Origin: Blastococcus sp.
Lineage (GTDB): Bacteria; Actinomycetota; Actinomycetes; Mycobacteriales; Geodermatophilaceae
Reading direction: 5' to 3'
Length of the DNA: 33,079 nt
Assembly (NCBI GenBank): GCA_025965795.1
Contig: JAOPWH010000243.1
Location: forward strand, 1 to 33,079
The translations under genes were made by a program, and so were the position numbers. Shown here piece by piece: positions 8,286 to 16,696 of this stretch. Position 1 is the first letter of the stretch. Each line of letters starts with the position of its first letter. The notes beneath the pieces were generated by a model, which worked only from the letters and a program-made list of their open reading frames with translations, was not told the DNA's origin and did no database searches.

Positions 8286-8621
8286 ATGCCGCTCTACCTG
8301 ACCAGGTTCAACTACACCCCCGAGACGTGGGCGATGCTCATCGCCCACCCCGAGGACCGCCGCCGGGCCGCGCAGGCCTACATCGAGTCGGTCGGCGGGA
8401 CCCTGCACGGGTTCTGGTACGCCTTTGGCCCCTACGACGGGGTCAACCTGTGGGAGGCGCCGGACAACGTCTCGATGGCGGCCGTGGCGCTCGCCATCGG
8501 CGGGGGTGGCGCCCTCAGCTCGATCGAGACGACCGTCCTGCTGACCGTGGAGGAGACCATCGACGCCCTGGGTCGGGCCCAGGCTGTCGGGTACCGGGCA
8601 CCGGGGGCCTCGGACGTGTAG
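8286..8621 (+). CDS. GYD domain-containing protein
   Basis: This 111-residue protein matches the GYD family of small dimeric alpha/beta-barrel-like proteins. It shows YLTRFNYTPETWAMLI, RRRAAQAYIESVGGTLHGFW and the family signature AFGPYDGVNLWEAPD near residues 46-60. The ATG at 8286 is preceded by AGGAGG about seven bases upstream, so the start is firm. No partner gene is evident; the stretch that follows is non-coding. The family is functionally poorly defined. Confidence 0.88.
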   Translation: MPLYLTRFNYTPETWAMLIAHPEDRRRAAQAYIESVGGTLHGFWYAFGPYDGVNLWEAPDNVSMAAVALAIGGGGALSSIETTVLLTVEETIDALGRAQAVGYRAPGASDV

Positions 8622-9070
8622 CCGCTGCCCCTGTCGGTGGAGTCCTGGGGTCGGACCGCCCGGTTGGGGTCCCTCGGCGCGGATGTCGCCGTGCCGGACG
8701 AGGATGCGGTCGAGATCCCCGAGGCCCGGTACGCAGCCGGGCACCCGCGACGAGGGGGATGGCGGCCTGGCAGTACCCGGTCACCGACAAGGACCGCCAT
8801 GCGATCGACAACCGCCTGACGAGCGATCACGGCGGACCCAGCCGTTCCTCCCCGGACCCATCGTCGGGCCGCTCGGTCCGGCCGACACGGTGATACTCGC
8901 GTTCAGCCCTGTCGGCGGTCCACGAGGCCGCCGGCGAGCCGGACCAGCTCATCGCATGGCCATACCGCGAGTCCCCTCAGCACGGGTGAGCCGGCGGTGT
9001 CCGGCGACCTTTCCCGCGGGACGCGGTCCGAGCTGGTCCGCGACCTTCGACTGCTGAGCTGAGGACGTGG
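8622..9070. other. Convergent intergenic region with no firm gene
   Basis: About 450 bases lie between the GYD gene and the leftward reductase gene. A 44-codon frame at 8759-8893 (ATG directly after a GA-rich run) encodes a polar N-terminus (MAAWQYPVTDKDRHAIDNRL) that could be a gene remnant. It has no proper Shine-Dalgarno spacing and no known family. Other frames are shadows. No strong hairpin was recognised. Confidence 0.4.
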
Positions 9071-9796
9071 TCAGGCAGGCGGCAGCACGGCGTAGCGGCT
9101 GAACAGGACGCCGTCCTCCTCGAGCAACTGCCGCAGGTCCAGGCGGACGACGTCGGGCAGGGCCTCGCCGAGGAGGCGCGCCTCGCCCCCCACGAGCGCC
9201 GGTGCCGTGGTGAGATCCAGTTCGTCGACCACCCCGGCGGTCAGCGCGGCGCGCAGCAGCCCCGGCCCGCCCTCGCAGAGCACCTGCTCGTGGCCCAGCC
9301 CGGCGAGCCGGTCGAGGGCCGACGTCAGGTCCACGTCGTCCTGGCCGCAGACCAGCACCCTCACGCCGGCGGCGTCCAGCGTGTCCCGCCGCTCGGCATC
9401 CGCGGACTCGCACGTCACGCAGATCGTGGGGGAGGTGCCGCCGATCAGGCGGGCCGGGACCGCTGCCCGCCCGGAGACGACGACGACCGGCGCGGTCGGG
9501 GCCCGGCCCAGGAAGGCCCGCAGCCGGCCGACAGGGGTCTCGGCGCGCATCGGGCCGTAGCCCTCCGCGGCCGCGGTCCCGGAGCCGACCAGGACGGCGT
9601 CGGTCAACGCCCTGAGCAGGTCGAAGATCCGCTTGTCACCGGGCGACCCGAGCCCCTCGCTGCGGCCGGCGACGGTCACCGCGCCGTCCAGCGAGGCCAC
9701 GAAGTTCACCCGCAGCGAGCGGCCCGCGGGGAGGCGGTAGGCGTCGACGAGACCGTCGTCGTCGAGTTCCGCCGGCTCGGGGAACAGCCGCCGCAC
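9071..9796 (-). CDS. RibD C-terminal domain (pyrimidine reductase-type) protein
   Basis: The product has about 241 residues with the DHFR-like fold of the RibD C-terminal reductase. Visible are FVASLDGAVTVAGRSEGLGS (substrate/NADPH region), DKRIFDLLRALTDAVLVGSGTA and the nucleotide-binding LCEGGPGLLRAALTAGVVDEL. RibD-C proteins reduce a ribosylaminopyrimidine in riboflavin synthesis, but many actinobacterial stand-alone copies have unknown substrates. The start is taken at GTG 9796, one base past the stop of the upstream epimerase gene; a longer frame to 9856 would overlap that gene. It is the last gene of the leftward isomerase-epimerase unit, so its role may be an NAD(P)H reduction in that pathway rather than riboflavin synthesis. 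That is inference. Confidence 0.83.
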   Translation of the reverse strand: MRRLFPEPAELDDDGLVDAYRLPAGRSLRVNFVASLDGAVTVAGRSEGLGSPGDKRIFDLLRALTDAVLVGSGTAAAEGYGPMRAETPVGRLRAFLGRAPTAPVVVVSGRAAVPARLIGGTSPTICVTCESADAERRDTLDAAGVRVLVCGQDDVDLTSALDRLAGLGHEQVLCEGGPGLLRAALTAGVVDELDLTTAPALVGGEARLLGEALPDVVRLDLRQLLEEDGVLFSRYAVLPPA

Positions 9797-9797
9797 G

Positions 9798-10667
9798 TCA
9801 GTGATGCGTGGTGGAGGCCATCGCGACCAGCTTGTCCCGGATGAAGGCGTTGGCATGCGCCCCCAGCTCGTCGCTGTCGCTCCACAGATTCCGCCAGATG
9901 CCGAGCATCCGGCTGAGGTCGGGGGAGACGACGCTGGAGGAGAACGACTCGAAGACCACCGGCCCGTCGTAGCCGGTGCGGTGCAGTGCCTTGAAGAACG
10001 AGTCGAAGTCCACGTTGCCGGTGCCCAGGTAGCCCCGGTGGCTCTCCCCGATGTGCACGTAGGAGAGCAGCTCGGCGGTGTCGAGGACCGGGTTGAACAT
10101 GTCCGTCTCCTCGATGTTCATGTGGTACGTGTCCAGGTGCACCCCGACGTTGTCGCTCCCGGTCGCGGCCGCGAACTCCCGGGCCTGGCGAGCGGTGTTG
10201 AGCACGTTGGACTCGTAGCGGTTGGTCACCTCGACGGAGACCTTGATCCCCGCCGCCCTGGCCCGTTCGCCGATCCGTCCGATCACCGCCTGGCTGTTGG
10301 CGACGCCCCGCTGTGTCGCCGGCTCCATGTACTTGCGCATGGCGCTGTAGATGATCCCGCAGAGGTGCTCGGCGCCGAGCTCGGCGAGCACGTCGACCGC
10401 TCGCTCGAGCAGGGCCTCGCCCGCACGGACGGCGGCGTCGTCCTCGCTGCTCACGTCGGTGCTCTCGTCGAGCCCGAGGGAGCCCGTCGCGACGATCCCG
10501 TAGTCGTCGAGCGCTGCCCGGGCCGCGGCGACGTCGAAGGTGAACGGGTCCATGAGCGGGAACTCGATGAGATCGAAGCCCGCCTCCTTGGTCTTCTGCA
10601 CCGCATGCCGGATGCCCGCCGCGTCGTAGGTGCCGGTCCAGACCAGGCCGTGGCAGCCGATTCTCAT
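9798..10667 (-). CDS. Sugar phosphate isomerase/epimerase, D-tagatose/D-psicose 3-epimerase-like
   Basis: This is a 289-residue TIM-barrel protein of the AP endonuclease 2 superfamily. Four metal ligands characteristic of ketose 3-epimerases are present in order: E146 (VEVTNRYE), D179 (HLDTYHMNIEE), H205 (HIGESHRG) and E240 (VFESF). The segment HIGESHRGYLGTGNVDF is close to the HxxENxRG element of tagatose/psicose 3-epimerases. The expected reaction is C3 epimerisation of a free ketose using Mn2+ or Co2+. The ATG overlaps the stop of the upstream isomerase gene by four bases, so the two are translationally coupled. An isomerase-to-epimerase sequence would convert an aldose to a ketose and then to its C3 epimer. 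Substrate not determinable here. Confidence 0.87.
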   Translation of the reverse strand: MRIGCHGLVWTGTYDAAGIRHAVQKTKEAGFDLIEFPLMDPFTFDVAAARAALDDYGIVATGSLGLDESTDVSSEDDAAVRAGEALLERAVDVLAELGAEHLCGIIYSAMRKYMEPATQRGVANSQAVIGRIGERARAAGIKVSVEVTNRYESNVLNTARQAREFAAATGSDNVGVHLDTYHMNIEETDMFNPVLDTAELLSYVHIGESHRGYLGTGNVDFDSFFKALHRTGYDGPVVFESFSSSVVSPDLSRMLGIWRNLWSDSDELGAHANAFIRDKLVAMASTTHH

Positions 10668-12316
10668 CGTGAGCCCGCCCCGGCGAACTGCACGTCCCCG
10701 CAGACGTGAACGGTCAGGCCCAGCGAGTCGAACATCGCGGCCTTCGCGGTCACCGCGCGGTCGGCGCCGTCGGCGTCCTCGGCGTAGGCGACCTGGATGT
10801 GGTTGGCCTTGTGCCGCGCCATGAACTGGTCACGGGAGACGCCGTGCAGGACGGCACTCATGATCGGCCACTCCGGGTTGGTCGCGTCCTTGCGTCGCTG
10901 GGTCTCCTCCGCCGGCAGCTCGACCACGGTGCCGCGGCCGATGTCGACGTGCAGGCCACCGTCGGCCACGTAGACGCGGGACCAGACGATCTCGCCCGGC
11001 CGGGAGACGCCGTTGATGGTGCTGCCGCCCGCGGGGAAGAAGACGTTCCCCTGCCGCCATCCCTCGGCTCCGGCGTACCCGCCCACGAGGTGCGACGGCG
11101 GCACGGAACCGGAGATCTCGAAGACCCAGACGAACTGGCCGTCGTACTCCTCACCCCAGCGGACGTCGTGCAGGGTGGTCGCCGGATCGAGGCCCATGGC
11201 GCGCCACACCCGGTTGGTGACCAGCCCGTCGACGGCGACGCCCTCGTCCACCTCGTTGAAGTGCGGGATCGCGAGTCCTTCGAAGAGCACCCGGCTGCCG
11301 TCGCGGCTGCGCACCGGGGGTCGTTCCACGTTGTTGAGGAGGCCCTCGACGAGGTCCGATGCCGGGCTCAGGTCCTTGAGGCCCTGCTGGTACTGGATGC
11401 CGATCGAGTCCAGGCCGAAGTCGTCGGTCATGCGGACGGCGGCGATGTACATCTTGTGCTGCCACGTGAGCTGGCGCTCGGTCAGCTCGGTCGCCTCGTC
11501 GGTGCCCAGCCGGAAGGTCATGCCCTGGTCGGTGAGCCACCGTCCGACCTCGGCCGCCTCGTCGTCGCTGACGCGCTGCATCTCGGCCCACAGGGCGCTC
11601 TGGGAGAGCCGCTCCTTGTAGATGCCGATCGGGTTGAGCAGCTCGTCGTCGATGATGGCGTTGTACATGCCCATGCAGCCTTCGTCGAAGATGCCGATCA
11701 GGGCCTTCTCCGCGAGCAGCTCGGCGGCAAGCGCCCGACCCAGCTCCGTCTCGGGGGTATCGGGCAGCGCGGGGAGCGGGCGGACGTGCGACTCGTCGTG
11801 CGTCACCGTCCCGGTGGCGGCCCAGGCCTGCATGCCTTCGCGGAACCACTCGTCGGTGCCGTCGACCGTCCAGAGCGTGGAGTAGTCCCGGCCCATCTTG
11901 GTCAGCCCGGCGTTGAGGTTGAGCAGCCCGACCAGCCCCGGCCACCTGCCCGAGAAGTTCGCCACCGTGAGGATCGGTCCCCGGTGCGTGCGCAGGCCGG
12001 GCAGCACGTGGTGCGAGTACTGCCAGTTCGCGATCGCGACGACCACGGGCGCCTCTGGCGGAACGGACTTGAACAGTTCGATGCCCTCGCGCTGGCTGCT
12101 GACGAAGCCGTGCTCTGCGTCGTCGGCAACGGGAGCGGCGCGGTGGACCGACCAGCCGTTGCGCTCCAGCTCCGCCGTGATGACGGCCTCCAGCTCGACC
12201 TGGGTCGGCCAGCTGGCGATGTTCGCCCGCTCGCGGGAATCGCCGCTGGTGACGAGGTAGGCGGTCTGCGGCGGAGCGGCGACGGCCTCGCGCGGCAGGG
12301 GCAGGGTGTAGGTCAA
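10664..12316 (-). CDS. L-fucose isomerase-like protein (FucI/AraA-fold)
   Basis: The 550-residue product resembles the L-fucose/L-arabinose isomerase fold family. Its middle domain carries FDEGCMGMYNAIIDDELL (about 210-227) followed by NPIGIYKERLSQSALW. Its C-terminal domain has KANHIQVAYAE and a closing VHVCGD segment, as in isomerase C-terminal domains. Such enzymes interconvert aldoses and ketoses with Mn2+. E. coli FucI is longer (591) and rather distant, so the substrate may be another 6-deoxy- or pentose-type sugar. Translation probably starts at a TTG (12316), because GAGGAG lies five bases upstream and the TTG overlaps the stop of the preceding kinase remnant (TTGA). It is followed with a four-base overlap by the epimerase gene. 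The unit is probably repressed through the LacI-type operator at 12598. Confidence 0.82.
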   Translation of the reverse strand: MTYTLPLPREAVAAPPQTAYLVTSGDSRERANIASWPTQVELEAVITAELERNGWSVHRAAPVADDAEHGFVSSQREGIELFKSVPPEAPVVVAIANWQYSHHVLPGLRTHRGPILTVANFSGRWPGLVGLLNLNAGLTKMGRDYSTLWTVDGTDEWFREGMQAWAATGTVTHDESHVRPLPALPDTPETELGRALAAELLAEKALIGIFDEGCMGMYNAIIDDELLNPIGIYKERLSQSALWAEMQRVSDDEAAEVGRWLTDQGMTFRLGTDEATELTERQLTWQHKMYIAAVRMTDDFGLDSIGIQYQQGLKDLSPASDLVEGLLNNVERPPVRSRDGSRVLFEGLAIPHFNEVDEGVAVDGLVTNRVWRAMGLDPATTLHDVRWGEEYDGQFVWVFEISGSVPPSHLVGGYAGAEGWRQGNVFFPAGGSTINGVSRPGEIVWSRVYVADGGLHVDIGRGTVVELPAEETQRRKDATNPEWPIMSAVLHGVSRDQFMARHKANHIQVAYAEDADGADRAVTAKAAMFDSLGLTVHVCGDVQFAGAGSR

Positions 12317-12564
12317 CGGAACTCCTCGGTTGCGGTGCGGACGGTGCGCTGCTCACGATCCACGAGGGCGGGCGCCGTCGCGGTCGTGGACGGATAGAGC
12401 TCCCGGTGCCGGGAGTAGAGCTCGTCGTACTCGGTCCGGACCGCGGGATCGGGCTCCCGGATCGATACCTCCGGGGAGCAGACCACGGTGACCTCGCCGT
12501 CGAACAGGACACCCGTCGTGCTGGATGTACCGACGTCCACGCGGAGTGTTCCCCTGGGCCTCAA
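12313..12564 (-). pseudogene. Internally deleted FGGY carbohydrate kinase remnant
   Basis: The 83-codon frame reads like the two ends of an FGGY sugar kinase joined together. It begins with the phosphate-1 loop (VDVGTSSTTGVLFDGEV) and passes within about ten residues to a typical FGGY C-terminus (IREPDPAVRTEYDELYSR, then HRELYP). About 400 residues, including the whole catalytic and substrate region, are missing, so it cannot be an active kinase. The frame is intact and its stop overlaps the isomerase start, so it may survive as a leader that couples translation. The start may be TTG 12564 or, more likely, GTG 12540 with AGGGGA nine bases upstream. It is the first reading frame behind the operator-promoter at 12589-12617. 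A genuine new small protein is the less likely alternative. Confidence 0.75.
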
Positions 12565-12588
12565 CGCCGTCCCCTCATCGCCCGGTCG

Positions 12589-12617
12589 AGCCTGTCAGAA
12601 ATCGATTTCAGGAGCAA
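12589..12617 (-). promoter_or_regulatory. Candidate promoter of the isomerase unit
   Basis: On the minus strand TTGCTC (12617-12612), a 17-base spacer and CAGGCT (12594-12589) form a plausible but weak sigma-70-type promoter. The LacI-type palindrome sits exactly within the spacer, which is a classic arrangement for repression. The assignment rests on position and consensus likeness only. Confidence 0.35.
12598..12609. promoter_or_regulatory. LacI-family operator 1 (GAAATCGATTTC)
   Basis: A perfect 12-base palindrome with the central CG typical of LacI-family sites lies just beyond the 3' end of the lacI-type gene and upstream of the kinase-remnant/isomerase unit. Extended to 14 bases it reads AGAAATCGATTTCA. 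The same core recurs at 13724-13737 in front of the fuconate operon and at 25270-25283 inside fucU. The likely binder is the LacI-type regulator encoded at 12630-13628. Confidence 0.72.
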
Positions 12618-12629
12618 GGCCGACCCGGG

Positions 12630-13628
12630 TCATCGGGCGGCAGCGGGGTCGGGCACCGGCGTGCGGAGCTCGCCCGGAATGACGACTCGCCGTCCGGGGC
12701 CCTGATGACCGTCGATGCGCTCGAGCAGCAGAGCTCCGGCCGTAGTCCCCATCGTGCGGGTCGGCAGGTGGACGACGGGCACGGCGTCCTCCGAATGCGC
12801 CGAGAAGGGCAGGTCGCCGATGACCGCGATGCCGAACTCCGCCGGCGAGATGCCTCGTTCGTTGAGGATCTGGAGCGCCCCCACCCCGACGAGGTTGTTT
12901 CCCGCCACGACGGCGTCGGGCGGGCTGGCCAGCTCCAGGAGTTCGGCCATCCGCGCCCGGCCGCCGCCGACGCGGAAGTCGGCGTGTGCCAGGAAGTGCA
13001 TGCCCGGAGGGGCAGCGGAGATCTCGTCGAGGACCTGCGCCCAGCCGCGGCCGCGGTCGACGGCGGTCACGATCTCCGACGGCCCGGTGATGCACGCGAT
13101 CTTCCGGAACCCGGCGTCCCAGAGGGCGCGCGTGGCCAGCCGTCCCGCGCCGACGTTGTCGATGACCACGGAATCCACGTTCGCGCCCGGGACCGGGCGG
13201 TCCACGGCCACTACGGCGCGGCCGCGATCGAGCAGGGGCTGCGCGACGCTCGTCGACGCCGCCGGGGCAAGGACGACGCCGGCCATGTTCTCGGACAGGG
13301 CTATGTCGAGGAAGTGCTGTTCCTTGTCGACGTCCCCGTCGGTGTTGCAGAGGACGACCGAGTACCCGGCCTCCTGGGCGGTGTCGGCCACGCCCCGGGC
13401 GAGAGACGTGAAGAAGGGGTTCTCGATGTCGGGGATGACCAGCGCCACGACCTCGGAGAGCTGGCGGCGCAGGGTCCGCGCCACGCGGTTGGGCGTGTAG
13501 TTCAGGGTCCGGGCGGCTTCGGTGACCGACCGCTCCTTGTCCGGGGAGACGGCCCGGCCGTTGAGGACCCGGGACACGGTGGCTGGCGAGACGCCGGCGA
13601 GGGCCGCGACGTCGTAGATGGTCGCCAT
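12630..13628 (-). CDS. LacI-family transcriptional regulator
   Basis: This is a 332-residue LacI/GalR-type repressor. Residues 1-48 form the helix-turn-helix and hinge helix (ATIYDVAALAGVSPATVSRV, then LNY-P-N-VARTLR). Residues about 60-325 form the periplasmic-binding-protein-like sugar-sensing domain (VALVIPDIENPFF, VVAVDRPVPG, PDAVVAGNN). The ATG is firm because the HTH starts immediately. The gene diverges from the fuconate operon with an operator-like palindrome in the 131-base spacer, and it is followed downstream by a second such site before the isomerase unit. It therefore probably represses both flanking units and itself, releasing them when a pathway sugar or sugar acid binds. The inducer is not readable from sequence; L-fucose, fuconolactone or fuconate are candidates. 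Confidence 0.92.
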   Translation of the reverse strand: MATIYDVAALAGVSPATVSRVLNGRAVSPDKERSVTEAARTLNYTPNRVARTLRRQLSEVVALVIPDIENPFFTSLARGVADTAQEAGYSVVLCNTDGDVDKEQHFLDIALSENMAGVVLAPAASTSVAQPLLDRGRAVVAVDRPVPGANVDSVVIDNVGAGRLATRALWDAGFRKIACITGPSEIVTAVDRGRGWAQVLDEISAAPPGMHFLAHADFRVGGGRARMAELLELASPPDAVVAGNNLVGVGALQILNERGISPAEFGIAVIGDLPFSAHSEDAVPVVHLPTRTMGTTAGALLLERIDGHQGPGRRVVIPGELRTPVPDPAAAR

Positions 13629-13723
13629 CCGCAGAACCTATCCGTGCACCTGGATGCGGATCCGTGAAGGCCCACGCCCGCTGTCCGGAGCACCCGCCCG
13701 CCAGGATCCGGGCACCACTAGGG

Positions 13724-13737
13724 TGAAATCGATTCCA
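13724..13737. promoter_or_regulatory. LacI-family operator 2 (TGAAATCGATTCCA)
   Basis: A 14-base palindrome with one mismatched pair lies 22 bases upstream of the FAH-hydrolase ATG, in the spacer between that operon and the divergent lacI-type gene. TAGGGT at 13719-13724 could be a -10 element abutting it, although no good -35 is visible. The position suits control of both the fuconate operon and autoregulation. Confidence 0.68.
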
Positions 13738-13759
13738 GCTCATCTCACGGAGGACTCGC

Positions 13760-14608
13760 ATGCGGCTGTTGCGGATCGGGGAGCCCGGCGCCGAGCGCCC
13801 GGCCGTCGAACGGGACGACGTCTGGTTCGACGCCCGACCGGTCACCGCCGACTTCGACGGGCCGTTCTTCGCCGGCGGAGGCGTCGAGCGACTGGGTGCC
13901 GCGCTGGACGCCGGTGAACTGCCGGAACTTCCGCGGGACGGGGTGCGGCTCGGCGCGCCGGTGGCCCGGCCCGGCAAGGTCGTCTGCATCGGGCTGAACT
14001 ACCGGGACCACGCGGCGGAGACCGGCGCGACGCCCCCGGACGAGCCGGTCGTCTTCATGAAGGACCCGAGCACCGTGATCGGTCCGGCGGACGAGGTACT
14101 CGTCCCCAGGGGTTCGACGAAGACCGACTGGGAGGTGGAGCTCGGTGTGGTCATCGGGTCGCCGGCCCGCTACCTGGAGAGCGCGGAGGCGGCGCGTGCG
14201 GTGATCGCCGGCTATCTGGTCTCCCATGACGTGTCCGAACGCGAGTTCCAGCTCGAGCGTGGCGGTCAGTGGGACAAGGGCAAGAGCTGCGAGACCTTCA
14301 ACCCGGCCGGCCCGTACCTGGTGACCGCCGACGAGGTCGCGGATCCGCAGCAGCTGGGGCTGCGTCTCTGGGTGAACGGGACCCGGCGGCAGAACGGCAG
14401 CACGGCGGACATGATCTTCGGAGTCCTCGAGGTCGTCCGCTACCTCAGCCAGTTCATGGTGCTGAACCCAGGCGATCTGGTGAACACGGGGACGCCGGCC
14501 GGGGTGGCCCTCGGACTTCCCGGCACGCCCTACCTCCGAGCAGGTGACGTGGTGGAACTGGAGATCGACGGGCTCGGGCGTCAGCGCCAGAAGGTGGGAC
14601 AGGCATGA
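13760..14608 (+). CDS. FAH-family hydrolase, probable 2,4-diketo-3-deoxy-L-fuconate hydrolase
   Basis: The 282-residue product is a fumarylacetoacetate hydrolase-family enzyme. The catalytic domain begins at about residue 73 (KVVCIGLNYRDHA). The metal ligands E125 and E127 (WEVELGVVIG) and D157 (SHDVSERE) are present, followed by KGKSCETFNPAGP and GDLVNTGTPAGV. In the oxidative L-fucose pathway, such an enzyme splits 2,4-diketo-3-deoxy-L-fuconate into pyruvate and L-lactate. That assignment comes from the neighbouring genes, which supply the other four steps. A Shine-Dalgarno CGGAGGA precedes the ATG. The gene is first in the operon, just behind a LacI-type operator, and its stop overlaps the SDR start by four bases. 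Acylpyruvase or another FAH activity remains possible. Confidence 0.87.
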   Translation: MRLLRIGEPGAERPAVERDDVWFDARPVTADFDGPFFAGGGVERLGAALDAGELPELPRDGVRLGAPVARPGKVVCIGLNYRDHAAETGATPPDEPVVFMKDPSTVIGPADEVLVPRGSTKTDWEVELGVVIGSPARYLESAEAARAVIAGYLVSHDVSEREFQLERGGQWDKGKSCETFNPAGPYLVTADEVADPQQLGLRLWVNGTRRQNGSTADMIFGVLEVVRYLSQFMVLNPGDLVNTGTPAGVALGLPGTPYLRAGDVVELEIDGLGRQRQKVGQA

Positions 14609-15363
14609 GCGACGCGCGGCCGGAACTGGACGGGCTGGTGGCCGTGGTCACCGGCGCGGCATCAGGAATCGGCCTGGCGACGGCCCTCGAGCTCGCCCGG
14701 CGGGGAGCGGCGGTCGCCGCCGTCGACCGCGACACCGCCGGGGTGCCGGAACCGCTGCACGCCTACCAGTGCGACGTCTCCGACGGTGCCGCGGTCGCCG
14801 CCGCCGTCGAGCGCATCGCCGCGGAGCTCGGCGGGATCGACGTGCTGGTCAACAACGCAGGCATCGGCGCCCAGGGCACGGTGGCCGAGACCGACGACCA
14901 GGAGTGGCTGCGCGTGCTCGACGTCAACGTCGTGGGCATCGTGCGCATGTCGGCGGCCGCACTGCCGCACCTGCGCCGTTCGCCGGCCGCCTCGATCGTG
15001 AACATGTGCTCTGTCGCCGCGTTCGTCGGCCTGCCACGGCGGGCGGCCTACTCCGCCAGCAAGGGAGCAGTGCTCGCCCTCACCCGGGCGATGGCCGCCG
15101 ACCACGTGGGCGAGGGCATCAGGGTCAACTGCGTCAGCCCCGGCACGGTGAACACGCCCTGGGTCCAGCGGCTGCTGGCCTCGGCGGAGGACCCCGAGGC
15201 CGAGGCGGCGCGGCTCGCGGCGCGGCAGCCCACCGGCCGTCTGGTCGAACCCGACGACGTGGCGCAGGCGGTGGTGTACCTCGCCTCGCCGCGGAGCGGT
15301 GCGGTGACCGGTACGTCGCTGGCCGTGGACGGTGGCATGTCGGGCGTCCAGTTGCCCTCCTGA
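14605..15363 (+). CDS. Short-chain dehydrogenase, probable 2-keto-3-deoxy-L-fuconate dehydrogenase
   Basis: This is a 252-residue classical [11 protein letters not shown] (16-23) is the dinucleotide-binding glycine motif, D41 after the second strand suggests NAD over NADP, and NNAG is at 83-86. The active site is N109, S136, Y149 and K153. The C-terminal [11 protein letters not shown] is typical of the family. Overlap with the FAH gene (ATGA) and the downstream fuconate dehydratase argue that it oxidises C4 of 2-keto-3-deoxy-L-fuconate to the 2,4-diketo acid, the substrate of the preceding hydrolase. SDR sequences alone rarely fix substrates, so the role rests on context. Confidence 0.87.
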   Translation: MSDARPELDGLVAVVTGAASGIGLATALELARRGAAVAAVDRDTAGVPEPLHAYQCDVSDGAAVAAAVERIAAELGGIDVLVNNAGIGAQGTVAETDDQEWLRVLDVNVVGIVRMSAAALPHLRRSPAASIVNMCSVAAFVGLPRRAAYSASKGAVLALTRAMAADHVGEGIRVNCVSPGTVNTPWVQRLLASAEDPEAEAARLAARQPTGRLVEPDDVAQAVVYLASPRSGAVTGTSLAVDGGMSGVQLPS

Positions 15364-15421
15364 CCGGATCGGCCGGACGGCCGGGCCCGGTTCGTTCCGT
15401 GCACCTCGAGGAAGGACGCCC

Positions 15422-16696
15422 GTGAGCTCCATCGAGACCATCGACACCTTCGACGTCCGGTTCCCGACGTCGGCGATGCTGGACGGTTCGGACGCCATGA
15501 ACCCGGACCCGGACTACTCCGCCGCCTATCTCCGGCTGGGTACGGACGCCGGTGACGCGGGCCATGGGTTCGTGTTCACCATCGGGCGCGGCAACGACGT
15601 CCAGCTCGCGGCCGTGCGGGCCGTGGCCGACCTCCTGCAGGGCGAGGAGGTCGAGCCTCTGCTCGCGGACATGGGCGGCACCTGGCGCAGGTTCGTGCAC
15701 GACTCCCAGTTGCGCTGGCTGGGGCCCGAGAAGGGCGTCATGCACATGGCCGTCGGCGCGGTGGTGAACGCCCTGTGGGACCTCAAGGCCAAGCGGGCGG
15801 GCAAGCCGCTGTGGCTGCTGCTCAGTGAGATGTCGCCGAGGGAGCTGGTCGACCTCGTCGACTTCCGTTACCTCACCGACGCGCTGACGCCGGACCAGGC
15901 ACTGGAGATCCTCGAGACGGCGGTTCCGGGCCGGGAGGAGCGACGGCGCCGGCTCGAGGAGGAGGGCTACCCGGCCTACACGACGACACCCGGCTGGCTG
16001 GGGTACGACGACGAGAAGCTCGTGCGGCTGGCCCGGGAAGCGGTCGAGGAAGGCTTCGAGCAGATCAAGCTCAAGGTCGGCAGCGACCTCGACGAGGACG
16101 TCCGGCGCCTGAGGCTGGCCCGCGAAGCCGTCGGCCCGGACATCCGGATCGCCGTCGACGCCAACCAGCGGTGGGACGTCGACGAGGCGATCGCGTGGAC
16201 GAACGAGCTCGCGCAGTTCGACCTCGCGTGGATCGAGGAGCCGACGAGCCCGGACGACATCCTCGGGCACGCGCGCATCGCCGCGGCCGTGGCGCCGGTG
16301 CCGGTGGCGACCGGCGAGCACATGGCGAACCGGGTCATCGCCAAGCAGCTGCTCCAGTCGGGAGGGGCCCAGGTGCTGCAGATCGACGCGACCCGGGTCG
16401 CCGGCGTGAACGAGAACATCGCGAATCTTCTGCTGGCGGCGCGGTTCGGCGTGCGGGTGTGCCCGCACGCGGGCGGCGTGGGGCTGTGCGAAGCGGTGCA
16501 GCACCTGTCGATGTTCGACTTCGTGGCCGTGTCGGGAACCGTCGAGGACCGCTATCTCGAGTACGTCGACCACCTGCACGAGCACTTCGTCGTACCCACC
16601 GATGTGCGGAACGGCCGCTACTGGCCGCCGGCCGCGCCCGGCGCCGGGACGGAGATGCTCGCCGCGTCCGTCGAGCAGCACCTCTTCGCGGGCTGA
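15422..16696 (+). CDS. L-fuconate dehydratase (enolase superfamily)
   Basis: The product has 424 residues from a GTG start with GAGGAAGGA upstream; the frame to the left of it overlaps the SDR gene and is not used. It belongs to the mandelate racemase group of the enolase superfamily. All catalytic positions are in order: K216 and K218 (IKLKVG), D246 and N248 (AVDANQRW), E272 ([10 protein letters not shown]), E299 (TGEH), D322 ([10 protein letters not shown]) and H349 (VCPHAGG). Length, the N-terminal [20 protein letters not shown] and residue spacing match characterised Xanthomonas-type fuconate dehydratase with an offset of about two residues. It removes water from L-fuconate to give 2-keto-3-deoxy-L-fuconate, using Mg2+. 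The specificity call is the strongest in the operon; other 6-deoxy or galacto-type sugar acids may also be accepted. Confidence 0.93.
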   Translation: MSSIETIDTFDVRFPTSAMLDGSDAMNPDPDYSAAYLRLGTDAGDAGHGFVFTIGRGNDVQLAAVRAVADLLQGEEVEPLLADMGGTWRRFVHDSQLRWLGPEKGVMHMAVGAVVNALWDLKAKRAGKPLWLLLSEMSPRELVDLVDFRYLTDALTPDQALEILETAVPGREERRRRLEEEGYPAYTTTPGWLGYDDEKLVRLAREAVEEGFEQIKLKVGSDLDEDVRRLRLAREAVGPDIRIAVDANQRWDVDEAIAWTNELAQFDLAWIEEPTSPDDILGHARIAAAVAPVPVATGEHMANRVIAKQLLQSGGAQVLQIDATRVAGVNENIANLLLAARFGVRVCPHAGGVGLCEAVQHLSMFDFVAVSGTVEDRYLEYVDHLHEHFVVPTDVRNGRYWPPAAPGAGTEMLAASVEQHLFAG

